Shown here piece after piece: positions 42,041 to 53,560 of a stretch of 64,000 nt of DNA. How positions within the stretch are numbered: the stretch's first letter is position 1; the number at the start of each line of letters is the position of its first letter. The notes below the pieces were generated by a model, which saw nothing but the letters and a program-made list of their open reading frames with translations, had not been told where the DNA came from and did not search any database. The DNA is from Puccinia triticina. Lineage: Eukaryota > Basidiomycota > Pucciniomycetes > Pucciniales > Pucciniaceae. Position numbers and translations under genes: made by a program. Location: contig NC_070569.1 of NCBI RefSeq assembly GCF_026914185.1, forward strand, positions 2,604,001 to 2,668,000. The letters are read 5' to 3'.

Positions 42041-43912
42041 AGCTGTGCAGAGATTACGGTTCCAAACGGATAATAATACCGGTTTTATCAATGCTTTGGG
42101 ACCAAAGAATCCGGTGGACAAAACTCAGTTTGATTCCAAATTCTTTTTGGACATTGTTGTCATCTCTTCTTGTGGGTTTTCAATCATCATCAGATATAAC
42201 ATGCTACATACATTTTTTTCCTCTCAGAAAATTGCATTCACTTGGTGCTGGGATGAATCCTTGCCCCTGGGGATTCTTTTTGGAATGTATGTATATTGAT
42301 ATATTATTGTATGCCCTCTTTTGGTTCATGAGGATTGGGAGGCCTACGCAGCAAGGGATCTGTATTAAGTTGGATTGAAGCCTTTTTGTAGCACTATATA
42401 CAATATGTACCCAGGGAGAGATATTGCACCTCACGCCTCCAGGGGCCTCCTCTGGTGAAAAGAACCTATCCAGTGGACTAGTCTGACTCAGCATTGGATA
42501 GAGTTGACCAATGCCACGTCGAAAAATCTGGCCAGACTAATTTGTTGGAAATGGCATTGGAAGTTTGGCCTATGGCTATGCCGTGTCAGACAAATTCTCT
42601 CAAAGGGTAGGTGCCGTGTGGCATCAGCCTTGTTCTTTGATGCTATGTCAGACTGTAACAGTCTGATTAGATCTAGCTCAGCTGACCAACTGTTCCAGGG
42701 TTTTGTGGCCCCTTGGGAGTTTGTTTAACGGGGTTTTTGCCCCCCTCAATCGAACAATTGGCCAGTACTATCATTGAACCGGCACGGTCCAACATTTCAT
42801 TGCAGAAAAATAAGTCCAATCACATGTTGGACCAAGCAGTTGAGACAACTTGTCCAAAATGGCATCAGAAAACTGTCTGATGCTATGTTGAGCATACCCA
42901 TCAAACAGGCTTGTCCTGTAGGAAATTGAGGTCAAGTACTCTATTGCAGCGTAAAAAAAATGCTAATAGTAGTAAAGAACTTGCACAAACAAATAAGAAA
43001 AGAAATAAAAGATAAGTAGGAACATAATGGGATAAAAGAGTGAAAACATTATGTACCTTCAGTTGTTCTAGTCCAATCTGCAACTCAAATATTTAGACAA
43101 TAAAAAGATCTTTTTAGGAGAGAGAAATAATAACAAGCCTAAGAAAAGAAACAAGATCAATCAGAGTTAGAGAGCAATGAGAGAAGAAAGAAAGACCAGG
43201 GGCAGAAGATCGGGTGTACCTCCACTTGATTATTTCCGTGATCCTCCTGGATCTTGGCTGTCTAAAGCAAGTGGTAAACATGGATCTAGAAACGGGCAGG
43301 TAGGATTTGTTGGCAGTGGATTAAGGTATTTTTTTTGGATGCGACAGCGTTTGGGAGTTTGTGGTTCTTGTTGAGTCTGAAGATCTCACACAAGCGATGC
43401 GGGGATACAGAAAAACTATCAAAAAACGTAAAAATGAAGTATCTTGTATTGGACTGTATTTGCAACAAGATACCAAAGTTTGAGTACATTTGTATAGTAT
43501 TGGTCTTTGAATACAATACAAATAAATAGTATTGGGTGCAAAACAGATACAAATACAGGCAGATACAGATACATTTATTGTATTTGTTTCACCATTGGTC
43601 AGAGGGAGTGGTAGGGAGGTCGTTGGAGGTAAGAAAGAAACACAATGCAAGTTGGGAACTCTCCCCTCAGCCCCAGGGGAACCCCATTGACCCCTCTGAG
43701 GAGGAGAGGATCGGGTAGCTGGACGTCAAGGGCAGGGAAGTCGTCGGGGCTGCCAGGGAGTCGTCTGGGTGGTCAGGAAGTCGTTTGGGTGGCCAAGAAG
43801 TTGTTGTAGAGAATAAGAAGGTTGTTGGTAGGTTAAGAGAGTAGACAACCAATTCCCCCAACATCATCTCCCATAGATTTTTTCATTGCCGCCACAAAAT
43901 TTTGACTCAACA

Positions 43913-44002
43913 ATGTATTCCCCCAAGATCCTAACTCTCATGCTTCCTGCTTTGGCCACTGCAGTCACACAATCTTGTGAGGAACAGCGCAGTTGCTTTT
44001 GA
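43913..44002 (+). CDS. 29-codon frame resembling a secretion signal
   Basis: ATG at 43913 starts a 29-residue frame with a hydrophobic stretch (ILTLMLPALATAVTQ) followed by Cys-containing residues (SCEEQRSCF) and a stop. It looks like a signal peptide fragment, possibly a captured first exon. Too short to be sure it is a gene. Confidence 0.2.
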   Translation: MYSPKILTLMLPALATAVTQSCEEQRSCF

Positions 44003-44184
44003 ACCTTGGATCAACTAAACCTAAGCCTTATACACGCTTGTTGTCTTCGACATTGGCCGTCGAGCAGGATTTTCTACGCTTCAATCTTTTGCCCTTTGAG
44101 TAACCAACTAAACGCTTAACTCCCACCACCTCATCTCCCCTTCTCTGGCCACAGATTCTACTTTGCAGTCATAAAACCATATGC

Positions 44185-44313
44185 TGGCAATTGGAGGCAT
44201 CCTTTTTTGAGCGTGCTGGATCAATGAAACAAAAGTACAACCGGATCACGCAGAAGAAGATAGCCAAACCGACAGAGTTCCTTTGCCGGGGCTTCCCAAA
44301 AGAGTTTGCTATA
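44185..44313 (+). pseudogene. Casein kinase 1-like exon fragment
   Basis: The open frame includes MKQKYNRITQKKIAKPTEF followed by LCRGFPKEFAI. The pattern KQKY-x-RI-x2-KK-x3-PTE-x-LC-x-GFP-x-EFA is characteristic of the C-lobe of casein kinase 1 catalytic domains (family knowledge). Similarity ends at ATAC followed by GTATGA, a plausible splice donor, so a single exon with its intron edge was copied as DNA. Upstream WQLEASFFERAG diverges from the usual PWQGLKA. No other kinase motif is nearby, so it is non-functional as a kinase. Confidence 0.6.
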
Positions 44314-45001
44314 CGTATGATACATTTACACTTCAATTTTTTCCCCTGGGATCTCCCTTTGTTTTCCACTTCAATTTTTTCCCCCTCTCCCTTTATAAAT
44401 TACCAGAGCAACAATTCTTTGATTAACCAAACAACTAATTCTCCCAATTAAATCATCATCTCCCGTTCTTCAAACGCTGCGCCAGTTACGCAAATTCTTC
44501 CCCCCAGTGGCTTCCTACCAAGGAGTGGTGCCAACGCTCTTATGCGTTGGGTCATTAGTTTGTTTGATTTCCCACCCCCACTTTCAGGTAGGAATTTTTC
44601 CCGGCGACCATTGTTTTCCCATCTCCCCTCACTCACTCCTGACAAGAAACTGACAGCTTTGGTTTTTGACCTCTCAACAAGATCATGTCCGTCATCTTTG
44701 CCCCAAGGATATAGAGAGAACTAATTCACAAAAAAGTTTCCCCTTCTGCAACCACTGCAGTGGCACTATTTTCCCAAGAACTGGTGTGGATTGACATGAT
44801 ACTCATCCAAGTCTGTTCTTTTCCCCATGCCCCCTTCTCTGTTGGAGGCTTCTCCCCTCTCCCTTTTATTCACTAATTACCTACACATCATTCCCCATTC
44901 TTACACCATAGATTCCACCTGTGGCAATTAAATTCTTTGGTCCCAAACCAATGATAAAGCCGGTATTATGATTGGTTTAGAACTGTAATCTCTGCAGAGC
45001 T

Positions 45002-45844
45002 GGATTATCTGTGCTCAAGCTGGGCCAACCTGCAGTCAGGCCCTAGCTTCAAATCCAGCTAGCGCAATAAATCTGTGATAGTCCAGTTGTTTGCAGCGCA
45101 GCTGCAAACCTGCAGAACCCCCAGGTTGCAAGTTCATGCTAAGAATCAAACTGAAGGTAATTGCAAATTAGATAATTATGTACAAAGAGGGCAAAAAAGA
45201 CAGAAGGAAAAGGAATATACCTGAAGGCAAACACAACAGAGAAGAGCACGACAAAAATGAATGAAGATAGAGGAAGAAAGAAAAGAAGAGCAGACTAAAG
45301 AGAACAGGGTCAACGGGAGGCACATGATACAGGGGAACAAGAGCGCGACATACAACCAAGGAGAATGCTTGATTTGAGGGAGGATTGACTAGCTTTGTGG
45401 CTTTGAGGATTTCAAAGACGGGTGTGATGACCGTCTTCAGGAGGAATGAATAGTCAGAAAGTTTTGATGAGTAGTTGGTGAGACTATTGCTGATGATGTT
45501 GAAAAGTTGTTGAGCAGGTTCCCCAAGGAAAGAGGTAAAATCAAGGAGAAGAGATGATCTTAAGTATGTTGAGGGGAGATGGATTTTGCTGATGGGAAAA
45601 GATGAGCAAGACAGATTTGGAAGGCAAGCAAGCGAGACAACCGAGCAGGTTTGAGCAAGATGAATCAAGATGATGAGCAAGGGAAACAAACTGAGAGACT
45701 AGAGGAAAAACAGAGAGAGTTGTCCAGTTGAGTGACATCAGTTTGACATGTTTGTCACATGATGGAAGCTCAATTTGAGGTGCGGCCTTGACTCTCAACA
45801 GTTCAATTCCCACCAGCGCAACCTGATTATTGGGGGTTAGGGGG
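45002..45844. other. Unassigned segment between TIR element and MITE
   Basis: It holds a tRNA-like B-box (GCTTCAAATCC near 45047), two unrecognised minus-strand frames (45168-45689 and 45541-45813, hydrophobic and Leu/Ser-rich), a GTTCAATTCCCACCA motif near 45803, and a short TTAGGG-containing stretch near 45852. None resembles a known gene well enough to name. It could be a fragment of an LTR retroelement. Confidence 0.35.
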
Positions 45845-46290
45845 CAGGTTTAGGGTTAGGAAGTTCCGTGGCATTAGCGTGGAGTAGCGTAGCAGAATTC
45901 CGCGAACTTGTAGTATGTTGTTAGCGGAATTGCTCCTCCTCTGCGCTAACGCTACGCGCACAGGGTGCGCAGCTAATTTAGCTGTTAGAGTAGCGTTAGC
46001 GCGGATGCGGGCAATTGCGCTAACGCTACACACGCAGGGCGCAAAAGAGCGCGCGTTATGCTGCGCTACAGCACTTTTAGCGGAAAAAAGGGCATTTTTT
46101 CCGCTGAAGGCGCTGTAGCACAGCACAGAGTAGCGTAGCGACTGTAGCGGCGCGCTAACGCTAACAGAAAATTGGCGCGCTGTCAGCGCCGCTGAAAATT
46201 AGCGCAGCGTAGCGGCGCTAACAGCGCGCTAAAGCAACTCAAAATTGGCGGGAACTTTTTGCCGCTACACTAACGCGTAGCGTAGTCCCT
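45845..46290. mobile_element. hAT-type MITE copy 2, inverted relative to copy 1
   Basis: The reverse complement of most of 40723-41236 (GCGCAATTGCG, CTGCGCTACAGC, GCCAATTTT blocks). It ends at CCTTGCTGGCAATGC, directly at satellite block 3. The left end is degraded. Confidence 0.7.
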
Positions 46291-46513
46291 TGCTGGCAAT
46301 GCACGGCAATGCCTGGCAATGAACACCAATGCCTGGAAATGCACAGCAATGCCTCACAATGCAAGGCAATGCACAACAATGCCTGGCAATGCACGGCAAT
46401 GCACAGCAATGCCTGGCAATGCACAGCAATGCCTGGCAATGCACGGCAATGCACAGAAATGCATGACAATGCACGGAAATGCATGGCAATGCACAGCAAT
46501 GCCTGGAATTGAA
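46291..46513. repeat. 20-bp GGCATTGCC satellite, block 3 (inverted)
   Basis: About eleven units in the orientation GGCAATGCACAGCAATGCCT, opposite to blocks 1 and 2, so it mirrors them across the FB3 core. Confidence 0.93.
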
Positions 46514-46752
46514 GGGTGGGCCAGCTACGCTGACCATAGTGTTAGCGTGGCGTAGCGTAGCAGAATTCCACCAACCTGTAGCGTAGCGTTAGCAGAATTC
46601 TGCTAACTTGTAGAGTAGCGTTAGCAGAATTCCGCTAGCATGTAGAGTAGCGTTAGCGGAATTGCTCCTACTCTGGGCTAACACTACGCTCACAGGGTGC
46701 ATAGCTAATTTAGCTGTTAGTGTAGCGTTAGCGCAGATGCGCGCAATTACGC

Positions 46753-47689
46753 TGTGGTAGACGGAAAAGTGGAAAAATAAAAAGTTTTTTCTACACCACC
46801 TAATTACTCATAATAGGCCTCAAGATACCATCAAATGGACCCCAGAAATGGATTCTACGGCCAATTTCACCCCTAGTCACCACTGGAAGCACCCCTGGAC
46901 CCCCTCTAGTGTGGAAGTTACACCTCATGGACACCTATCACATGGCCAGCCCCAGTAACCCAGCTGTCACCTGCTTCAACCCAAGTTTCACAGTAGTACA
47001 CATATACACATCACAGGATACAAACATACATCTCCCTGTCAGGCTACACTCATTACATATTAACTACATACACCCCTTTATATACATAGTATGACATCAT
47101 TTACACTGTTTCTGCATCCTCAGACTTTGTGTATACACTAATTCCCCCTGTATGACAGCTCATGCAGTCTACTGTCACCTCATGCATGCATTAGAAGGTT
47201 CTTTTGTATATTCTGACACCATCCATGCGCCCCTGAGGGGTTATGACATCATTTGTATCTACTCCCACCAGCTAAAATCCCTCACCCTGTTGTCTAGATT
47301 AGCTGAAACCCTAACCCACAAGCCCCTTTGGGGCTCCACTTTTGTCTATAAAAGGAGCTCTCTCCACCCCCAGTGGTCTGCTCCCCAGTTTCTCACCGAG
47401 AACTCACAAGTCACCCAACACTCATCCACACTCAAATCCTAAAACCCTTATAACAATAAATCAACCCTTATAACAACCATTCAACCCTTATAACAAAGTA
47501 ATTGAAACACTTACACGTTGCCAGTCAAACAGATTTCATCTGGAACAGACCAGACCTATCACTTAATAAAACTTGCCAAGCTGAGCTTGGTGGGTCTTGT
47601 TGACTGATAACAGAAGGGCAGAGCTTGCAACTCCATCATACCCTTCACCATTCAGCAAAAGGGTTTCATTACCACTTTTGAGTCTTACA
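46753..47689 (+). mobile_element. 937-bp solo LTR of the third gypsy-like family
   Basis: It starts TGTGGTAGACGGAAAAGTG, ends GAGTCTTACA, with ACGC on both sides (46749-46752 and 47690-47693). It contains a TATAAAAGGAGCTC box at about 47349 and AATAAA near 47456, so promoter and poly(A) signals sit in the expected LTR order. Related copies lie in both FB3 arms (37627-39012 and 54828-55851). Confidence 0.75.
47349..47362 (+). promoter_or_regulatory. LTR TATA box
   Basis: CTATAAAAGGAGC lies in the middle of the solo LTR, about 100 bp before the AATAAA, a normal spacing for U3-R. Activity is not known. Confidence 0.5.
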
Positions 47690-47964
47690 ACGCTAATGCT
47701 ACACACGCAGGGCACAAAAGAGCGCGCGCTACGCTGCGCAACAGCGCTTTTGGCGGAAAAAAAGGCAATTTTTTCCTCTGAAAGCGCTGTAGCGCAACGC
47801 AGCATAGCGTAGCGACTGTAGCGTCGCTCTAACACTAACAAAGAATTGGCGCGCTGTTAGCGCCGCTGAAAATTAGTGCAGCGTAGCGGCGCTAACGCTG
47901 CTCAAAATTGGCGGACGCTTTTTGCCGCCACGCTAACGTGTAGCGTAGCGTAGTGGCCCACCCT

Positions 47965-48085
47965 CGCTGGCAATGCATGGCAATGCCTGTCAAATGCACG
48001 GCAAGCCCTGGCAAATGCACCACAATGCCTGGCAAATGCACCACAATGCCTGGAAGATGCACCACAATGCCTGACAATGCTGTGA
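47965..48085. repeat. GGCATTGCC satellite, block 4 (short)
   Basis: About five degenerate units of the form GCACCACAATGCCTGGCAAAT in the same orientation as block 3, ending where the inner palindrome arm begins. Confidence 0.85.
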
Positions 48086-48464
48086 TGCTTGCCGGTTTCA
48101 GGTGCTGGAAATATACGAGCGAACTAAGTTGGGGCTTCATTGCAGGGAGCCGAAGGGCTATTTATGTTGTAGGAGAACAATAGGGAAGTGACGGCTTGAT
48201 GAGAATAAGGGGAAGGAATGACGCGTCCCATTAGATGGGGCTCTTTGCAAAGTACGAGGACGGACTCGGAGAAGTCAGTCCGAGTAAGGAAATCTAATAT
48301 ACAGGATTGGAGATATATAAAGTAGCAAGGATCTACAAGATAGATGAGAGCGGCGATGACAATATAGAGAGGCCAAGAGCGGCGGTCCTAGGTAACAGGA
48401 GACAGGGCCGAGAGCGGATTATAAGTGTATAAGGTGCCTAGTCCTGTACAACAGGGGGGAGAAG

Positions 48465-48857
48465 CAACGGTGGGTAGTCACGGTACGGTTATCGGTAACG
48501 TACCAATATTGTAACGATTTTTCTCTCGTTACCATTACCGTTAACCGTAACGGAAGTGCGTTACAATATCACACACCCAGGATGTTTGAATTTGACATCC
48601 GTTACAATATCTGCCCGCACAGAGGGGCAGATATCGGACTTAATATGATCCAGAGGGGGCCATTTGCCCCTCTTTATCTTGTTAACCGGTGGTTAATGTG
48701 TTACGCTACTAGTAACGCAAGTAACACACAGAAAAAATCAGGCCCGGGATTACAACTGGTTGTTACTATTAGCGCTAACGCCTGAGCGCAGTAACGGCAA
48801 GTGTTACGCTATGCAGATAACGGTGGTTATTGTAGCGTATTGTAAATACCCACCGCT
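48465..48857. mobile_element. hAT-type MITE (393 bp), TSD GGGAGAAG
   Basis: The ends CAACGGTGGGTA and TACCCACCGCT are flanked by GGGAGAAG (48457-48464 and 48858-48865). The interior is full of GTAACG, GTTAC and CGTTAC motifs in both orientations. The mirrored arm near 50333 has an uninterrupted CTTCTCCCC site. Confidence 0.85.
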
Positions 48858-48965
48858 GGGAGAAGTAGTATAGGAAGGTGGTCGGAGACTGAAGGAGATA
48901 GCCAACGGCTATTGCCTCAAATAGAGCTATCATGGAAGTTACCATACCCGGAAGCGGGGGACTTC

Positions 48966-50232
48966 ACACCAGGAACTTGCCAGGCATTGTCGTGCATTTC
49001 CAGGCATTTGCCAGGAACTTGCTAGGCATTGCCATGCATTGCCACACATTGCTGTGCATTACTAGGCATTCTCCAGGAATTGCTGTGCATTCTCCAGGTA
49101 TTGCCTTGCATTTCCACCATTGCTGTGCATTGCCATGCATTCTCCAGGCATTGCCATGCATTCTGCAGGCATTGCTGTGCATTTGCAAGGCATTGCCATG
49201 CATTTGCCAGGCATTCTCATGAATTGCCAGGCATTGTGCTGCATTTTACAGGCATTTTGGTGCATTTTCTAGGCATTGTGGTGCATCTGCCAGGCATTGT
49301 GGTGCATCTGCCAGGCATTGCCGTGCATTGCCGTGCATTGCCAGGGATTGCCAGGCATTGCCGTGCATTGCCAGGGATTGCCGGGCATTGCCGTGCATTG
49401 CCAGGGATTGCCGGGCATTGCCAGGCATTGCCGTGCATTTCCAGGCATTGCTGTGCATTGCCAGGAATTGCCGTGCATTGCCGTGCATTGCCGTGCATTG
49501 CCGTGCATTGCCGTGCATTGCCAGGCATTGCCGTGCATTGCCGTGCATTGCCGTGCATTGCCGTGCATTGCCAGGCATTGCCGTGCATTTCCAGGCATTG
49601 CTGTGCATTGCCAGGAATTGCCGTGCATTGCCGTGCATTGCCGTGCATTGCCGTGCATTGCCAGGCATTGCCGTGCATTGCCGTGCATTGCCGTGCATTG
49701 CCAGGCATTGCCGTGCATTGCCGTGCATTGCTGTGCATTGCCAGGCATTGCCGTGCATTGCCGTGCATTGCCGTGCATTGCCAGGCATTGCCGTGCATTT
49801 CCAGGCATTGCTGTGCATTGCCAGGAATTGCCGTGCATTGCCGTGCATTGCCGTGCATTGCCGTGCATTGCCAGGCATTGCCGTGCATTGCCGTGCATTG
49901 CCGTGCATTGCCAGGCATTGCCGTGCATTGCCGTGCATTGCCGTGCATTGCCAGGCATTGCCGTGCATTGCCGTGCATTGCCGTGCATTGCCAGGCATTG
50001 CCGTGCATTGCCGTGCATTGCCAGGCATTGCCGTGCATTGCCGTGCATTGCCGTGCATTGCCAGGCATTGCCGTGCATTGCCAGGCATTGCCGTGCATTG
50101 CCAGGCATTGCCGTGCATTGCCGTGCATTGCCGTGCATTGCCAGGCATTGCCGTGCATTGCCGTGCATTGCCAGGCATTGCCGTGCATTGCCAGGCATTG
50201 CCGTGCATTGCGGTGCATTGCCAGGCATTGTG
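48966..50232. repeat. 20-bp GGCATTGCC satellite, block 5 (palindrome apex)
   Basis: About 1.27 kb. An irregular start (48966-49320) resembles 39590-40020. Long runs of CCGTGCATTG follow, interrupted by CCAGGCATTG in no fixed order, with a ~220-bp higher-order segment (containing TTTCCAGGCATTGCTG) recurring at about 49438, 49588 and 49798. Reading frames on both strands are artefacts. Confidence 0.95.
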
Positions 50233-50928
50233 AAGTCCCCCGCTTCCGGGTACGGTAACTTCCACAATACCTCTATTTGAGGCAATAGCCGTTGGCTATC
50301 TCCTTCAGTCTCCGACCGCCTTTGTCCACTACTTCTCCCCCTGTGTAACGGACTAGGCACCCTATACACTTATAACTTACAAGGGGAAGCCCCCAAATTT
50401 GGGGTTCCAGGGGGTGTTAAATTCATAGGGGTTTGTAAATCACAGCAAGGGCATAGCCCCCAAATTTGGGGTTACAGGGGGTGTGAAAGTCACAGGATGT
50501 GAAAGGCCCAAAAGGGAATGGGACAGAGCAAAGGAAATGACATAAAATTTTCAAACCTTTGATGATGCAATTTCAGGGTGACTATGCATTCAGTCAAAGG
50601 AGAAACCAAATTTCAAATGAAAAATAGGTCAAAAATCAACATTTCAAGTGAAAACTGGGTGAAATAAGGGCATTCTATTTTGGGAAAAGACACAAAATTT
50701 GTTCCTGAAAAAGTAAATATTTGGGAAAATGGTGATGAGAGATACTCAAAAACTCTGAAAATGTGAGGGAAATTCCTTTTAAAATTTTTTTGAAGTTTAT
50801 TATGAAGGCTGGCCACTTTCAGGCTGTGGAATCACTACCTTAGTAGTTTGGCTTGACTTGCTTCTTGACAATGCAAAACACAGGTTCATGAAGTACAATA
50901 CCAACATTACCAATTTTAACCTTGAGAT

Positions 50929-51640
50929 TTATTGATTGTGAGGGAGGAGGCCAGATTGACAGGAAATTTCTTGTGTATGAGCTTGAAAAGCAGTCCAGAC
51001 AGCTCCAGACTCATCTGGGTCAGATGTGAAAGGAATGTGACTCCAAGGGATGGGCACAGAATCATTAACTCTGTTACCTGATATAACTTGTGTGTAAATC
51101 ACATTTGGGCCCAACCTGGTTCCATTACAAAGTCCCATTGTCCAATCAAGGTTCCTGAGCATGCAATTTGGTCACCTGTTGGGAGTTTGTAAACTCTTTG
51201 ATCCACATTTGTAGCATTATAAGTAAGCCTTATTGAGTGATTTGAATTTATTTCAGATGGAACAAATTCAAACTGTTGCATGAGAGGATATTAATGGTGA
51301 AGGATTGTTTAGATTCTTTGCACATAAGTCCTGGAAGTAGATCTTGACCATGAACTCTGTGGTTTTCAAACGCATTTTCTGTGTCATGTATGTCCAGCTG
51401 TAAGAATTTGGGGAATTCCTGTGAAAGTGGAAGCAAACTTCCAATGTTATGGTGAATTGTACCCTTCACCTTGAATGTATGGATACCTTCACCTTGGTTG
51501 TTGAGTGCATCTCTGGTTGAGGCATTGACTCCAAGAGATGTAAATGTGAAGTTGCTGTTTATCAAGTGGATGAATAGAATGAGTTGATTTCCCTCAGGTA
51601 TATTGGGTTGATATGTAATTTTGAAGATCTGAAGCAATTC
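50929..51640 (-). pseudogene. Helitron Rep-helicase protein, internally deleted
   Basis: The 51637-51250 segment contains FTSLGVNAS, FKVKGTIHHNIGSLLP and FLQLDIHDTENAFENH, the pattern at the start of Helitron helicase-like proteins. After a frameshift near 51280, LTYNATNVDQRVYKLPTGD follows (51240-51160). The text then jumps at about 51155 to LRNLDWTMGLCNGTRL and VISGNRVNDSVPIP, which belong to the PIF1-like helicase C-terminus. More than a thousand codons between these blocks are missing, including the Rep catalytic Tyr motifs and helicase motifs I-V. A Gln/His/Asn-rich N-terminal leader probably lies at 51888-52460 and 53120-53220. Not functional. Confidence 0.75.
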
Positions 51641-52462
51641 AGGGGGTGGGGGTGGTTTTTATGAAGTGATCCTGCCTTGGCGGCAGCAAAGTTAGGTTGT
51701 TTATCCTGTGAAGATTATGGCTTGACACTTCACAAAACATCTCACTGCCCTCAAAGTTTCTGGCCTGAACCCAGGAGGCTCAGTCCAACACCATGCATTT
51801 GGTCTGTTTACATCATTCTTGGAATATTTCCAAAGGAATGGTTACCTGTGAAATCATGTTCAACCAAATTTCCAGCAGGAGGATCATTTAAAAATCCTGC
51901 TCTTGAGATAAACTTGAATCAATTTGTTCCTGAATAAGGCCCAAATCAATTTCAGGTGAGTCATTCCAGTTTGCAGGTATTTTCACAGGGGATAGATTTG
52001 AAGAATATTCATAAGTTTGAAATGGACTCTGCATATTTCTTGGTGAAGCACTCTGGGAGTTGAGCAAGTTAAAAATATACAACCTGGAGGCGTGTTTGCC
52101 ATGATTGTTATTTCCATGCTGGGATGGAGATTTGTGTGAGCTGTGTTCAGGTTGGTTTTGTGGTTGAGGATTGAAATTGTAAGAAGATTCATGATTTAGA
52201 TGATACTGTGTTGAGATTGGTTTTGTGTTTGACAATTGAAATTGTCAGGAGATTCATGGTTTTGATGATACTGTGTATGCGGGGGTCTGTTGTCAATGTT
52301 GATGGAAATTTGGGGATGAAGACCACTCATGATTTGGATTATTTGATTGTTGAGTGTGAGGAAAATCTTGAGGCTGATAAATAGAATGTTGGTGCTCCTG
52401 TCACAGAGAAAAAGAACATGGGAATGTGAATATTGCTGGTAATGATGGGAGGGCAAGAATTG

Positions 52463-53119
52463 GGCTCCGTTTGGCTGTCCACAAAAATGTCGGAGCGTAA
52501 TAAAAAACTTTGCAGATTATTTTTGGGGGGACAGGGGAAATTACACTATCCGCTGTCCCTGTTTGGCAGCCCACCGGGCGTCATAAAGTTGACGACAGGA
52601 GTTCACGCTCCATTATTTCCCCCGCCATTTGGGATATTTCACCCTGACCCCAAATTTTGCGGTCATAATCGCTCCCTTTGGCCTCAAATCCGTGCAACTC
52701 AATTGCACCCAGACGCAAGAGACCTCCATCCTTGAACCCTCCCCCCCAATCAACCAAGGCTTCAATCCCGCCTCCGCTTCCTGCCCCAAACAAAGCGAGG
52801 CTACAATCACCATCAAGATGATCAGCTTGATGACTTTCTGCTGGCGTTCATCTTGGAAGCGAGGCAAGAGGCGGTTGTTGTCAAGGGTTGCAGAGCCCAG
52901 TGGGGGCATCGTGGCATTGGATTTGAGGAGGAGAGAAGCGCAGGCCGGACTTGTTTTTGAGTGGTGCACCAAACAGACAGGACTGCTGTTGCTATATGAC
53001 GGTGGCCGTCCCAAACGGCCCTCTATAATTGCGTAAGCCCAGTAATAATACAAATAAGGTTTAATAAAGCTTATTTGGATTATTATGCTGCGGTTTATTA
53101 CCACATATGACGCTGGGCC
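52463..53119. mobile_element. Harbinger-like non-autonomous element (M4 copy B)
   Basis: A 657-bp copy of the element at 15524-20548, starting GGCTCCGTTTGGCTGTCC and ending TGACGCTGGGCC, flanked by TTG (52460-52462 and 53120-53122). Copy B is uninterrupted and shows the intact structure. Its minus-strand frame at 52613-53104 matches the copy A frame, including KLIILMVIVAS and GQEAEAGLKPW. Confidence 0.85.
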
Positions 53120-53219
53120 TTGATGATAATGGGATTGTTGAGAATGAAGAGAGTGTGAAAGTTGATGATGATGGGATTGTCAAGCATATATGATGAGGGG
53201 AATTATGTAGGTGTTATGA

Positions 53220-53560
53220 TTGCTGAATTCATGCAGATCAATTATCAGTTTAACATTGCTTGAATGGAACTGGTGTCTGTAAGAGTCCTTTTGAGCAATC
53301 TGCTTGAATGGGCTTGATTATTGATGTGTGATAAGAGTCCATTCAAGCAATATGGTTGAGCGGACTCGGTGAAATTTGATCACCAAGTCTGCTTGATGAG
53401 TCTGCTTGAACAGACTTGACAACATGAGTCTGGAGTCTGCTTTAATGAAGTCGCTGGTCTGTTCAAGCAGAAGAGCAAACTCTCTTACCAAATCCTTTCA
53501 GAGAGTCAAGTCCGTTCAAGCAGAGTCAATTCAGAGGGAACGGACTCTGCATTGAACGGA
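53220..53560. repeat. Repeated GTTCAAGCAGA motifs at the Helitron 5' side
   Basis: Direct and inverted copies of CCGTTCAAGCAGA/TCTGCTTGAACGG and AGTCTGCTTGA are scattered over 340 bp. No coding frame is seen. It may be the non-coding head of the Helitron. Confidence 0.5.

Larger units (their letters stand above)
42041..45001. mobile_element. TIR element (~3 kb) carrying gene fragments
   Basis: About 70-bp imperfect inverted ends lie at 42041-42110 and 44931-45001, sharing TGCAGAGATTAC, ATAATACCGG and TTTGGGACCAAAGAAT. No transposase frame is seen. A kinase-like exon fragment (44185-44313) and a short signal-peptide-like frame (43913-44002) lie inside, as in Pack-type elements that pick up host DNA. 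A TSD was not clear: flanking CAGCTGTG and CAGAGCTG match only partly. Confidence 0.7.
46515..47955. mobile_element. hAT-type MITE copy 3, split by a solo LTR
   Basis: It begins AAGGGTGGGCCAGCTACGC and ends GTGGCCCACCCT; the solo LTR 46753-47689 interrupts it. Joining the two sides across ACGC restores the GCAATT(A/G)CGCTAATGC sequence seen in the other copies. Confidence 0.75.

Noticed and set aside
45004..45070. tRNA-like A and B boxes next to the TIR element
   Set aside because: GCTTCAAATCC resembles a B-box but no cloverleaf can be drawn and no SINE tail is visible.
45168..45813. Minus-strand frames of 173 and 90 codons
   Set aside because: Leu/Ser/Phe-rich with no recognisable motif, overlapping in different phases; possibly retroelement debris, not enough to call a gene.
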